From Hofstenia miamia (lineage: Eukaryota > Xenacoelomorpha > Acoela), in assembly GCA_004352715.1 (NCBI GenBank), contig SCFE01000002.1, positions 782,441 through 846,440 of the forward strand: 64,000 nucleotides of DNA. Reading direction: 5' to 3'. Within the stretch, counting starts at the first letter, position 1; every line of letters starts with the position of its first letter. This document shows positions 43,923 through 55,600 of this stretch, piece by piece. A program made the translations under genes and the position numbers. Under the pieces are notes generated by a model that was given only the letters and a program-made list of their open reading frames with translations, was not told where the DNA came from and did no database searches.

Positions 43923-44165
43923 CTTCTCTACTTCTCACAACTTCATGCTGGTAATCGACCTGGCAATGGATCGGAATGTGATAATTTAGTCCAATGGGTA
44001 CCATCCTTCTAACAAATTGTTCACTGGAGGGAGATGAAGTAGGTCTACTATCGTCTTCAGATGATACATCAGATTGTTCAAAATCATATGACCATTTGGT
44101 ATGATCAGCTTCAAAGTAATTCCCTTCATTATCACTGTCCAAATCAGTAGCGGATTCATCAGAAG
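43825..44165 (-). pseudogene. Acidic N-terminal fragment, possibly of a DDE transposase
   Basis: A minus-strand frame of about 110 codons (PSDESATDLDSDNEGNYFEA.., then DVSSEDDSRPTSSPSSEQF) is strongly acidic and serine-rich, followed by a basic stretch. It resembles the disordered acidic N termini of piggyBac or Harbinger transposases, but no catalytic domain follows. The overlap with the retroposon end suggests a broken insertion. Function unassigned. Confidence 0.35.
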
Positions 44166-44169
44166 GCTA

Positions 44170-46190
44170 GTTTTGCAAAATCGAAGATGAGGAAAACATG
44201 ATTGTTTGCGACTTCTTTGGTTCACGTGCGTACACAAACTTCTAAAATAGTGCAATATGCGAATAAATGAATTCAAATGGTTTATGGCATTTTTGAATTT
44301 TATTACCACAATTGAATGCTGCAAATTTGAAAATTTGTCAAATTTTCAATTTTATTACTACAATCGAACACTGCAGCTGTACCAAAAAGATTGAAGCAGC
44401 TTTCCTTGACCTCCTCTGACGATGGCATAGAAATCTGCTCTGTTGTAAACAAACAAAAGCTTCAAAAAAATAATAAATTGTTATGTACATGTATATGTGG
44501 AATCTAACTATAATTGAAATAATTTATCAATGCAAAGCTGGTGCGAAAATTACTATGGTATCATATTTTGTACTGTGGTCTTTCTAGGAAAAATCAATTT
44601 AATAGGCAACAAATAAATGCTATTTAATTGTTAACACTTTTGTCAGATTAAGAGTATTAATGTAGAAAATATCACGGGAGGAATCTACCATTCAATTCAA
44701 ATAGCATCATTTATACGCATTTGTATATTGATTGGTATCAAAAATGACACCACGGTCTTTCTAGTGTTGTAATTATTATTAGGAAAACCAGAAATATGAC
44801 TTTAAAAAGACAAAGTATATTCTTATTTTTACGACAAATATGACGGAATTTAAGTAAAAGGCCCTAAAATGTTACCATCCATTTTTCAAAAGGATCTATT
44901 AAGCAATATGAAAAGTTTTACTGAGAACAAAGTATAAAACAAATACAAAAAATTTTATAATATTAACTCAATTTTTTCAAGCAACTACTTCACTAAATTA
45001 TAATAACAGCACATAAATTTATATATATTATTGTGGGTTAACTAGGAGTTTTCTCAACATAGAAATACATCTTTCAACTGCAACCGATGCTGCTTGATAT
45101 TTTCATAACTTGTCATGGAATTCCGATTGAATGACCGATTGAAAGCATGATAACCAGAAACCAATAATATTGCCAAAAAAGTAATTTTGAACACCGTTGT
45201 TAAAACAAAATTATGCTAGTTCTCTGGGATGTGGAAGTCTTTTAAAAATTCTGAACAAATGTGTGTAATGCTGTTCCTGCAAAATTTCAAAGCATTCTGA
45301 AATTGAATATTCATAACTAGTTTATCAGTATAGATATTTTCTATAATATTTAGTTTAGAGAATTTTGCATTGAAATTTTTTATTGAGCAGTTTGTTTTAG
45401 ATCTAGACACACATTTGCGAATTGCGGCATGTAAAAGTCATCGTGGCCCTAATGAAGGGGTTCTCGAGCTTGCTTGACCGACTCACCATTTGTTAAAATA
45501 TCATCTGCCTCTTTATTTCCAAAATTTCAAAAATTTCAATATCCCATGGAAATGGCTACTACGGATTTACAATATTCGGTCCAGATCATGTCTAATAAAC
45601 TTTTATGCAAGGTTATATTATATATAATTCGCCTCTGGTGTTTAGCTTCACTCCAATAGAATCAGTGCGGGTCTCACACAAGTGTTCGTGGACTTGGGAA
45701 CATTGTCGGTCACATAACAATATAATTTAAACCATTGCTGTTTTATTATAGATGTTTTAATGGAGAATTCATTGATATTTGTGTGTCTAGTCTAAGTTTC
45801 CACGTTACTTTACATTCATTTAAAATTTAAGCATCCGAGAAGTTACTCGGAATTACTCTGGGTAACAAAAAATATGTTTTGAAAGTCGTCCAGGGTTTTC
45901 CAGTTGAATAAGACAAATTTTGATGCTCTGAGTTTAAAAAGGACCTTGGTTTTTTTCAATCAGGTCAGGATTTTTTGCTACAGAAATTTTAAAAAAATCG
46001 ATTTTTTTGAGGAAAACACATTTCCGCCAATCATCGGCTGAGAAACCCATGACGATTTTTCTATTTTCCTCAAGAAATAAACGTCAACGTATCCAAATTC
46101 ATTCAGTTTATATTTACTCCATCAAATTTGAGATGCAAAATTATCATAGTATTAGTATAAGAACAAGAGTTTTGTGACACAAAAATTCAA
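44170..46190. other. AT-rich DNA, no gene recognised
   Basis: A short local repeat (ATTTGTCAAATTTTCAATTTTATTACTACAAT near 44335 resembles 44290-44315). The frame 45216-45410 minus is unassigned. Confidence 0.3.
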
Positions 46191-46199
46191 AGTTCACTG

Positions 46200-48310
46200 C
46201 ATAATCGGCTTTTCCTCGATTCCCGGGTGTGAGCAGCTGCTGGGTTATCACTCTTCAGCAACCATCAGTAGTCCGCCATCATTACTGCATCCCACCTTTC
46301 CTCCTTGATATCTTGGTGAAACGTTTCTCACTGCTCGTCGCTCATCGCCCCAAGGATTACAGGAAACTTCCCTATTAGCGAGAACAGGAAACACATCTTT
46401 ATGCTCATCAAACACCCGAGTTTTTGGAAGGCCTCTATCATGCTGCGCAAACGATTTCCAGGCGGCACACTCTAGCATGTTCAGGGAGTTTTCGAATTTT
46501 GTGTCTTTTATAAGGTGCCGTATCTTTGGGCCATTGAGAATGTCGGCCTTCAGCTTCTCAATGGTCAATCGAGGAAAGGCTCGGCACAGGTAGTTGAAGC
46601 TCCTCCCATCCTTGTCATTAACCTAAGCTTTATGTGTAGTGGTGAGATCAATATCTTCTCCTTTTCAGCAAGAGGTTCATTTATGATGTTTCTTACCCCA
46701 GGTACTAACTGCTCCTGCCACCCATTCATTCTTTACATTAGTGCTGGGCTCGGTCTCGACTATGGCTGAATCCGGACAGGATAATCGGGGAAGGATAAAT
46801 CCGGACAGGGCAGGATATAATGGAGATAAATTAAATCCGGATAAAATTTATATTAGGAATTCAAAACTAAAAACCTGAATACATCAACAACATATTTCTC
46901 ATGAATTTTGCCAGTACTTTATTGTCATAATAGTGTATCGAAATCTAGGATGTAAAGAGTATTAATATTGGAACTATTTCACAAGTTGTTGATTTTAATG
47001 AGATTGACTGTTTTACCCTAATACCATTTTATGTCAGCTTGTTGTCAACGTGTTTAGCCATTCTTTAACTAGTGTACATAGTACCTTGTGAAGGATTTTT
47101 CACGTCATAGTTTTATCATCAGTAAATTTAGATTTTGAAAATGTAAGTGTTTTATGATGCCTCAGAGATTGGAGAAATGTTTTGAAACGCGTTGCTTCGC
47201 TTAAATTTTTTATTTTAGTTTACTTTCAATAAGCATTGAATTTTCTTGATAAGCAGCCAAATATGCGTTGGCACTGCTAATTAAAATGTTTTGCAGGTAA
47301 GCGTTGCTTCGGAAATATTGGAACACAACATTACTTTAACGTAACGACATTGCACTACATTGTGTTATTCCATGTATTGCTGTTCATAAGCTAGTTAATG
47401 AGAGGATCTTGTTAGCGTGCAGGTGTAGATAAACAAACTGCTGGTTGACTTAACCATGACAAAGTCCTGCCTAAGTAATGTTTTATAAAAATGAGAAGTT
47501 GCAAGATAACCGTTTATCCGGATAAATCCGGAAAGGATAAAATAAATTTAAATCCGATAGGGCAGGATACATTTTTGTGTCAAACTCACTCTAGTCTCTA
47601 CTGTCCCACATACAAAGAACATGGGTACTTCGTGAATGCGCATACTTCTGACCAAGTAGAAAGTTCACCATCTTGTAGTTGACGCAGATAATCCATTGGT
47701 GCTGCTCATATTGGATTTTGTCGAGCACATACTTCACTGCTTCGTATTTCTCTTCGAGTGTTGTGGAGTGCACAAGACGGATTGAAGCGAACTGGTTCCT
47801 GTTGTGAAACAGCACACACTTTAAAGTGGGCTTGAAGAGTCGCCCATCTCTCGGATCGTATTGAGGAGTGTTGAATTTAACAAGAAAACTGGCGGCATCT
47901 TTGCAGAACAATACGTCCTACTCCTTCCCGAAGTATCCCATGTAGTCTTTTTACAAAACAAAGTGATACGCGCGTTCTCGCCAAGAAGACTTTTCTCTTT
48001 GAGTCGGGAGGCCAACAGCACAGAGGAATTCTTCAACAACCTGAGATCCCGAACCAGATTATTAAGCTCGCATTGTGAAAGGGCTGCGGAACCTCTTGTT
48101 TTTAATACTCCTCTTCTGTATCACCTTGTCGTTGCTGTCAGGAAGTTCTCTGAATGCTGGTGCAGGAATTTCTTCGCAGTGAGAAACTAGACAGCGCGCA
48201 GATGATACGTACTGGAGGCTGTGCTGACTCTTCCTGTCAGTAGCATTGATGGTGCAGAAATAACAATCTGATCCATTGTCAAACAGCTCCCTCCAAATCA
48301 TCAAAATCCG
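46200..48310 (-). pseudogene. Decayed gene of an unnamed TE-associated family
   Basis: Minus-strand pieces in order: 48039-47821 (LLASRLKEKSLLGENARITLF), 47911-47594 (LFHNRNQFASIRLVHSTTLEEKYEAVKYVL, then YKMVNFLLGQKYAHSRSTHVLCMWDSRD), after an inserted segment 46740-46500 (IINEPLAEKEKILISPLHIK, DGRSFNYLCRAF, EKLKADILNGPKIRHLIKD), and 46330-46200 (FHQDIKEERWDAVMMADY, a stop, then WLLKSDNPAAAHTRESRKSR). These blocks match a family I remember as recurrent 'uncharacterized' proteins in arthropod and cnidarian genomes, with MVN-LLGQ, CFLCxWDSR and RWDxxMMADYCW signatures and repeat-like copy number. No Pfam name comes to mind. Frameshifts, stops and the insertion make this copy dead. Confidence 0.7.
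46760..47593. mobile_element. ~0.83-kb insertion with GGATAAATCCGG repeats
   Basis: Splits the decayed family gene. GTCTCGACT at the left junction and GTCTCTACT at the right look like a 9-bp TSD with one mismatch. Both ends carry GGATAAATCCGG and GGGCAGGATA in direct orientation, plus palindromic TATCCGGATA. No coding sequence is seen. Confidence 0.55.
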
Positions 48311-49164
48311 AAACTTCAGTGAAAGTTTTGCTTCATTTGTTCACCTCCGGAGGTTTTCCACCCACGTCTTTCACGCTGTCTGCGGTGTCCATGACTTATC
48401 TTGGCCTCCAGCTTGACTTATAAGTAAGTTTAGTAGGCGCGCTTCACAAATCCTGTGATGTTCTTCGTATTCACTGACAACATGTTTTCTCAGCAGATGT
48501 AGCAGAAAACTTCAGAATTATTGCTGAATGATCGTTGGCCAAAGTAATATCAATAAACTGAAAGTAATAGCAGGATTCAGCTGACTATCAGCTAATGAAA
48601 TTTTGAATTTATTTGATTGGCTTATTTAACCCTTTCGTGAGAGCTATTCAATCAGTAACCTTGCAATCACGCATACATGTAGGCAGCTAATTTAGAGAAA
48701 GAAGTTAATTTTTAATTCTTCAAGAAAAATATGATTGAACTCAAAACCGCTTATATTAGCATATGTATAGCTCATCGGGTAGGCCTATTACTGTATCTCT
48801 GAAAATAGACCTGATAGAGCAAAATCAATGTGATATTCGACTCAGAACACCAAAATTAGTTTATATATAAAATAAATATAAAAATATACTTTAGTATCCA
48901 CAAAATATAAAAACAGCATATTATATATAATTAAATCTATTTACAGTATAAATAGCAAAACACTGTAATTACAAAGTGGTTGAATAAGACTTAGGTGTTA
49001 TTATTTGTAGTAACTTTTTTTCCCGCTATCCTAACCAACAGTTGATTCGTTTTACCCATGTCAGTTTGATGTCTTGACCCATGACCTAGTTGACCAATTA
49101 CCAAAAAGCCATCCATCAGCATTTCTGTATTTACTTATGCTAATTCTGCAATGTTTTGAAAATA
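48311..49164. other. AT-rich DNA, no gene recognised
   Basis: Nothing assignable between the decayed family gene and the mariner-type element. Confidence 0.3.
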
Positions 49165-49166
49165 TA

Positions 49167-50085
49167 CCGAGCGTTCCAAAAGTCCTCGTCGCTTAACATG
49201 ACGAAGACTTTTGGAACGCCAAAAGCGTTCGATGCGCATTCACTGATTTCTATTCTTTTGTTTTATCTTTGAACATCAATCCGCCAGTTATATATGCTTT
49301 AATATTTGCATTTTAATCTATTGAATATTTTGAATTATTGAGTGGCGACAGTGATTTACTATTCCCTTTTCAGGATGAGTTGGCGACAGTGATTGTCTTC
49401 TCGGATGAAAGCACGTTCTATCTGAATGGGCAAGTTAATAAACACAACTTGTTTTATTATTCAAAGGAAAATGAGCATCGCTCCAAGCAAACTCCGATGA
49501 AATCTGCCGGTATTACTGTGTGGGCAGCAGTCTCTTACGATGAAGGCATTGTGTTCGACATTTCGGATTCTACGATGACCAAAGAGCGATATGTTACTAT
49601 TCTGCAGGACATAGTGTCACCCTTCATCTCAGAAGAACATTATTATCAACACGACGGAGCCACGCCACATTTCAGCTTATTGGCGAGAAATTGGTTGAAC
49701 GAAAACTTAACTGGCAGATGGATTGGTCGGAGAGGTTCTCAAGAATGGCCACCGCGTTCTCCGGACTTGACTGTGTTAGATTTTTGGTTGTGGTGTTATG
49801 TGAAAGACAATGTTTATCGTCGTGGTTGCAAAACGAATGAGGAGCTAAAACAAGCTATTGCAACAACTTTGACCAGTGTCCCTCTTGAAATGATACGAAA
49901 TTCTTTCAGGGTCTGTGTGTCAGAGAAAATGGAGCTCATATTGAACATTTGTTATAGTTGCTTTAGTTCAATTTATATCTCAGAAATATATAACTCTTAT
50001 TACATGCCTTTGTTTTACATTACCGTTATTTATCGGAGAGTACTGAGGTAAAATTTCCAGCGACGAGGACTTTTGGAACGCTCGG
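49167..50085 (+). mobile_element. 919-bp mariner-type element (DD41D, rosa-like)
   Basis: Termini CCGAGCGTTCCAAAAGTCC and its complement match over about 26 bp, flanked by TA (49165-49166, 50086-50087; ATATA on both sides). An internal partial repeat of the TIR lies at 49199-49222. The element is shorter than a full-length one (about 1.3 kb) because the N-terminal part of the transposase is deleted. Confidence 0.92.
49338..50051 (+). pseudogene. Mariner-type transposase, N-terminally truncated, DD41D
   Basis: Open frame covering the catalytic domain only: VIVFSDESTFYLNG (first Asp), YYQHDGATPHFSLLARNWL (second Asp), WPPRSPDLTVLDFWLWCYVKD (third Asp, in LDF). 41 residues separate the second and third Asp, the DD41D spacing of rosa-like mariner relatives rather than DD34D. 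No in-frame ATG starts it (TTG at 49338), and the helix-turn-helix DNA-binding domain is missing. Near 49910 a frameshift diverts the end: the other frame reads ENGAHIEHLL and a stop, the usual family C terminus. So it is catalytic-core-only and defective. Confidence 0.88.
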
Positions 50086-50089
50086 TATA

Positions 50090-51150
50090 TATTCCTTATA
50101 TTTCACATCTTATTAAGGTACTGTTTTGCGGGAATAACTGTTAAGAAGAAAGAATGCGATGGAAAGTAGTTATCAGACGAATATACAACATCGGATGTAT
50201 ATGCATAAAGCGATAAGGTCTTCATTCCGAATCTGATTTCACATTGGTGTTGCAAAGTTAGCTATTTCTATAGTTTATTGACGGTTTAGTCATATATAAA
50301 TTGCAACATTGTTTCAATCCAATTACGGCATCCTATCATTTTTATAAATTGACTAATGAATGGTAATGGACACAGCATTGTTGAACACAGGCTCTACTAA
50401 TTGACTATTAATTTCATTCATTAATTTGTATTTCATAATTGCTATGGAAATATATTGTCAACAACTGCCTTTCTGTTCACTTAGTCCTATTTAGGTTGGG
50501 CGTTTTAACATACTTATTTTCGTTCTAGTGAGCCAATCATTCCATAATTTTACAAGGGTTTTCTTAATTTTGTAACCTTAAACATGCAACTTTACAATCA
50601 TAAAATTTACTTTTCAATAATAAACAAATATATCTGCTTATGTCCGCGGTTTTTTTCCGATAAAATCAAATGTGACGTCATAGTGTGTTTGGAATTTCAT
50701 GAGTGACGTTAATGGTATTTTTTAAAAGAAAATATGGATAATGTACCTTAATATTGTTCCCACCATCTTTGACAGTTTAGATGCATTTCCATTACCCTGT
50801 AATTTTTATGGCTATTTTACTGTTTCCTTCTTTACAATAGTAGTTTTGAATACACATTAGAAGGTGACTCTACCTCCACCCAACAAATTTTGGAGAAATG
50901 AATCGACCCAAAACCTTAAAAAGGCGTAAAACTAAATTTGATGCTAGTAAAATTTTGGGTGGGCTTTCAGCGTCCAGCTTGGCTCAATTTTTCATAATAA
51001 TTAAATATGTATGAGCTAGGGTTAATTTACCCAACCTCAACCTAAATAGGGTTAAGGTATTAGGTTGCATGTCTCAACTTTAAAATCTTGCTTTTTAATT
51101 AGGTTTTTAATTGTTTTTTTTAATTCTAAATGGATGAATTTAATTATCAT
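50090..51150. other. AT-rich DNA, no gene recognised
   Basis: No domains, repeats or splice-supported frames were identified. Confidence 0.35.
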
Positions 51151-51182
51151 TCGAGTGAAATCCTTTGTTCCAATATCGATGA

Positions 51183-51640
51183 CCTCTTCCGGAAGGTTAA
51201 GTCGTCCACATTTATTGGACCACTTATTAGAATTAATAGAAGGCCCTGATTGTAAATAGGCATACTTAGCTAGTCAAATTATTGTGGACTGTGTTAGTGA
51301 CAGTGCTGAAAATAGAAGTGCGCTCTGCTCCCAAAATTCCCGTTATCTTAACCTTACTTCGCGTGGTAATATAATTACCCGTCGGTTTGGTTACATTAAA
51401 TTTAACAGTCTATTGTTAAATGATAAAATTTGTTGCAATCCGGAAGAGCTTATTGATTGTATGAAGCATTTAGTTTCTTCTATGTATGATATGGAGCAAC
51501 TAACTTTTCATTACTGTATTGGCAAAGATGTTTTTGCGGTGGTAGGCGGTGCGATAAGTTTTGCAAAAATATCTTTCGCCAAACCCTCTAATTCCATAGA
51601 TAACAGTTGTCACGAAAATATACTACATCAGCTCTAAATT
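51183..51640 (+). pseudogene. Ataxin-10-like N-terminal fragment with in-frame stop
   Basis: The plus strand encodes LLDHLLELIEGPDCK, TAG, AYLASQIIVDCVSDSAENRS, aligning with VLDKLHALIDGPDLK and IASQIIANSVVNNPKNQS of the intact gene at 37.2 kb. The match continues more weakly to about codon 110 (..FGYIKFNSLLLNDK against FALLNVLFLTKE). The stop after GPDCK and the early end show a decayed paralogue. Same orientation as the intact gene, 14 kb downstream. Confidence 0.75.
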
Positions 51641-52690
51641 AACAAAGTAAAAAGGGGTTTAAGCGTTTTCGAATTGGTTGGCTATTTTTTGATTTGATGA
51701 TAATTTTTTAATGAGATGCTATACAAAAGTAGATTTATGACATTTGAGATTGCATAGCAAAGTTACTTTCTATGTTTTTCATTTAGGGTATGCGTTCCTA
51801 TTTTTTCAATTGTTTAAAGTCGTGCTAATGAAATTAGCCGCTAGCAGAATGATTAAAATCATTTTAAGACGCGATTGAATCCCAGTGACTGCAAATTTTC
51901 AACAAACCTTGATTAGGAATAGTCCATATTGGGTTCTAACTGTTTAAGTTCTAACATCGGTAAGCGTAGGAATTAGTTGAAGGATTCACTTCATTCGCTG
52001 GTTGAGTGAAGTCTTCCTCAAGTTGAATTAAATTTTGTTTGGGGCTATGGGGATTTTGGAGATATCAAATGAGGTATCTACAAATTTAGATGGTGAGCCA
52101 ATGGTTATATATATATATATATATATATATATAATGGGTAATTGATAAAAACGTTTGCATATCTAAACTGCATTTCATTCAACAAAATATATGTGATAAT
52201 CTATTAGGGTGAGATACAATTTGAGTAACTTTTGGATTAGACAATTTTTTTTGGACTTTTTCAATCTGAATTTTTTAATAAAATGTGAAGCTTAGACATT
52301 CTACCTCATCATCTATTTTTAACTTCATGCCTTTTTCGTATAATTATTCCGTGTTATGTGCTTTGTTTTGAAGAGATGGTTTGGCTTCATGATTTTCGAA
52401 ATATCATTTTTTTAATAATTAAAAATACTTTAGAGTTGTACACTGTTTATTTCAAAATTGCATTCAGTGTGGCATTTTTCTGGACTGAAAATTTCACAAA
52501 GTTACCCATGAGACATTTTAGTGCGTAGCACAACTGTGCATTTATAGTTTTATCACAATTAGGTTAATACTTATTGTTCTATATTTAGCAACCCATACTA
52601 GTTTATCCTGTGTTTTTGTGTATAGAAAATTCGGAAAATGCAGAATAAGAATTGCTTCTTTTGCGAATAACATGTTTTAGTGGGCTGCTG
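51641..52690. other. AT-rich DNA with TA microsatellite; desaturase 5' flank
   Basis: A TA tract lies at 52105-52133. TTTTAG at 52675-52680, just before the desaturase start, could be an acceptor for an untranslated first exon. Confidence 0.4.
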
Positions 52691-52699
52691 ATTTGGGGA

Positions 52700-55600
52700 A
52701 TGGGAACCAAGCAATATACAATGGATGAGGTGCGCAACCACAATACCAAAGATGACTGTTGGTTGGTAATTAGTCGCAAGGTTTATGATGTAACCAATTG
52801 GATCCCACGACATCCAGGTAATTATTTTCAAAGTATTTATGTGCCTTTCTCTGATTTCGATTGGAATGCGTTCTATGGTAAGAGCTTGATTATTTTTTTA
52901 CTTCATTTTTCTTTTATAACCTGAGTGAAAATTTTCATAAATTGAATTATTTATTTTTCACATTTATCTGTAAAACAAAAACGTTGTATATGAGAGCCAG
53001 TTCTTTAGCCGATTTTCACAGACTGCGCCTGCTGTTTATTTTCGGCCTCATAATGTATTGCAAACAATGCCTTTAAAATTATACATGAAGAATTTATATA
53101 CTTTGAGAACTTTCAGAAAACTTTGAACAAAGCAAATCGATTCTTTCAACTGAAACTCAAATTGAGCGGCTTGTGAATATATAATCACACTGTACATCAT
53201 TTCGAAACTTGCAGATTCAACTTAGTCCAAAGTTTAATAAAATCCTTTTATTCTTTTTATGCTTATTAAAAACATAATTTTGTACAGACATCGATACAAG
53301 TCTTACCAATGTCTGAGTAATGAGACATTTGCCTCGTCTGGAAAAACTTTGGAAAAGTAAAAATGTGATAAAATAAATTTACTCCGAAATTCATCTTTTT
53401 GAATTAAATTCATGACTTCATTAGATGAAGTGTAGAATGGGTTAACGATTATGAAATATGTTAGGATTATTCTCCCAAATATGTATTAGCTGCCCATCCC
53501 TTCGGCCCCTCCCCCATTACATTCCAAGTTATCCAAGAACGCTAAAAAATACATTGGAATGTCATTGATTTTCCTTAATGGAAGCGGTCCTAGTTATGAC
53601 CATGCATATCTCTAAACGTTATGGAATTCGATTTTTATCATGTCGTTTATCCTCTAAGGAAGGGGAAGTAACTATTTTGTAAGCTTCCGCATTCTGAAAT
53701 TATTATTTCGATTTTAAAATTTTTAATAAAATGTATTGTTTTATGGAAATCTTCGAAATTAATTTATTCACTATGAAATGTAATAGGAGAAAAACTTTTG
53801 ATAATTTTATCGATATAAGCAATAGCTCTTATATTAAAATAGCCAACTCTATATATTGTAAAATGAAATTTTTTGTCATGTATATTTCAGTTGTTATACA
53901 AATTACCTAAAGTGCGATATAATACTCTATTTCTTAATTTACCATTGTGTTTAACGGACCATGTTATGGAAGAGACGAAGTTCTATTTCTTATGATTTCT
54001 AAGTTCCAATGTATTAAATATCTTGTCTCTAGTTCCTCTTTCACTTGCGTAGTTATCACAGCATACGTTTAATTTACTTTTACTTCCAACCTCGAAATAA
54101 ATTACCTACGGCATTTATTATTAGTGTTGTTGTAAACTAACTCTTTCTCTTTTGTATTGATTTAGGAATATATTTTATTTAAAACTCGCAGAATTCCTTT
54201 TTTGAAATATTAACGTAAGCTTTAATTTCAAAGATATAAGATTATCATTATCATCGTCATTTTTAGCCATTCATCATTGACGTTTGAGTAAACGCAAGGG
54301 TGGGATTTTTTACTGTCTTATTATCAGCAGTAAGTAATTTGCCCAATTGACACAATGGAGGTATAAATAGTTTGTTTTCTGTGATTTTGTGTTTCAAATT
54401 TAATGAGAAATTGTATTTCAATAAGAGGAAGCAACTGTTTTAAGGCTAGTGTGAACTTTTAGAGGAAATTTGATGTTCTTTTTTCATTATGAATCGTATA
54501 AAATAACTTCATTAGTAGTGATTTGATTAATGATGTACGAGTACAATTAAAGTTCAATTGACAGTTGGTTCGATTCCTTGAATCGAATCCGTATTCGGAG
54601 ATCAATTGAATGTCGAAAACTGCGTAAAACATTTCTCCACTGCGTTAATTAAAGCCATCGTATTGAACCTTTTGTTGATAACCCAAACTGCTTCGTATCC
54701 AATCCATTACTTGTTTTGAACCTTTTGCTGATAACCCAAACTGCTTCGTATCTAATCCATTACTTTTTGCTTAAGAATTTCTTTTTCAACTACTTTTAAA
54801 ACAGAATTCGTCACAGAAATTGGTCATATATCAGATAAAGATTTCATAACGACTTGATTTTTTTCCAGAAATTTAGCGTTTGCCAAAGTAAAAAGAATTC
54901 CATCTCTTTCCATAAATGTTAGCAAAAATATACTAATTTGCTAAAACCTATGCAAAGGTATGAAGGATCCAGTTAGGTATCACATTGCCTTGGTACATTT
55001 TGCCTTTTCCAAGTGTTCAAATGCTCAAAATTTTGAGAAACTTAGTACTAGTCTTGAATCAACTTGAATTTAGTCCATTTCATTTATTGGCACAATTGGA
55101 TGAAGTAACACTTCATATATGTAATTTGCTTCATTTTTGGTTATAACTTGGCTAGTACATTGCTAAAGGCAATATTATAAAGCAACTATTTTAAGTCAAA
55201 AATATTCGTAGATGACACACTATAAGGCATTTTGATTTATTAGACTTTCATAAGTTGGTTTTTTCAATAAATTTAATTCCATTCACTAAGTTGATTATTT
55301 CATGTCTCAGTATTGAAACCGAGAAATTTGGAATCAGATTGTCTTAGCTTGTCTTTCGATTGGCAGTAAAGTATTATGTGTTTTTCGACATATTATTCCA
55401 TTTTATCTGCTTTGAATCGCGGGATTTTATATTGTTCAAAAGTGTCAGGAATTCGACTATTTCATCTAATTGCATCAACTCAACATTTTAGCAATCAGTT
55501 TTCAAGTTTCATTTCTTTATTCGGATAGCGATGAATAATTATCTTCATATAGAATTTTCTTCGTTCAAGTGTTTCAGAAGGAAATCTTTACTAGTCAACT

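Noticed and set aside
51065-51637. Two adjacent ORFs as functional genes
   Set aside because: Together they align with one ataxin-10 region across an in-frame stop; a pseudogene is more likely.
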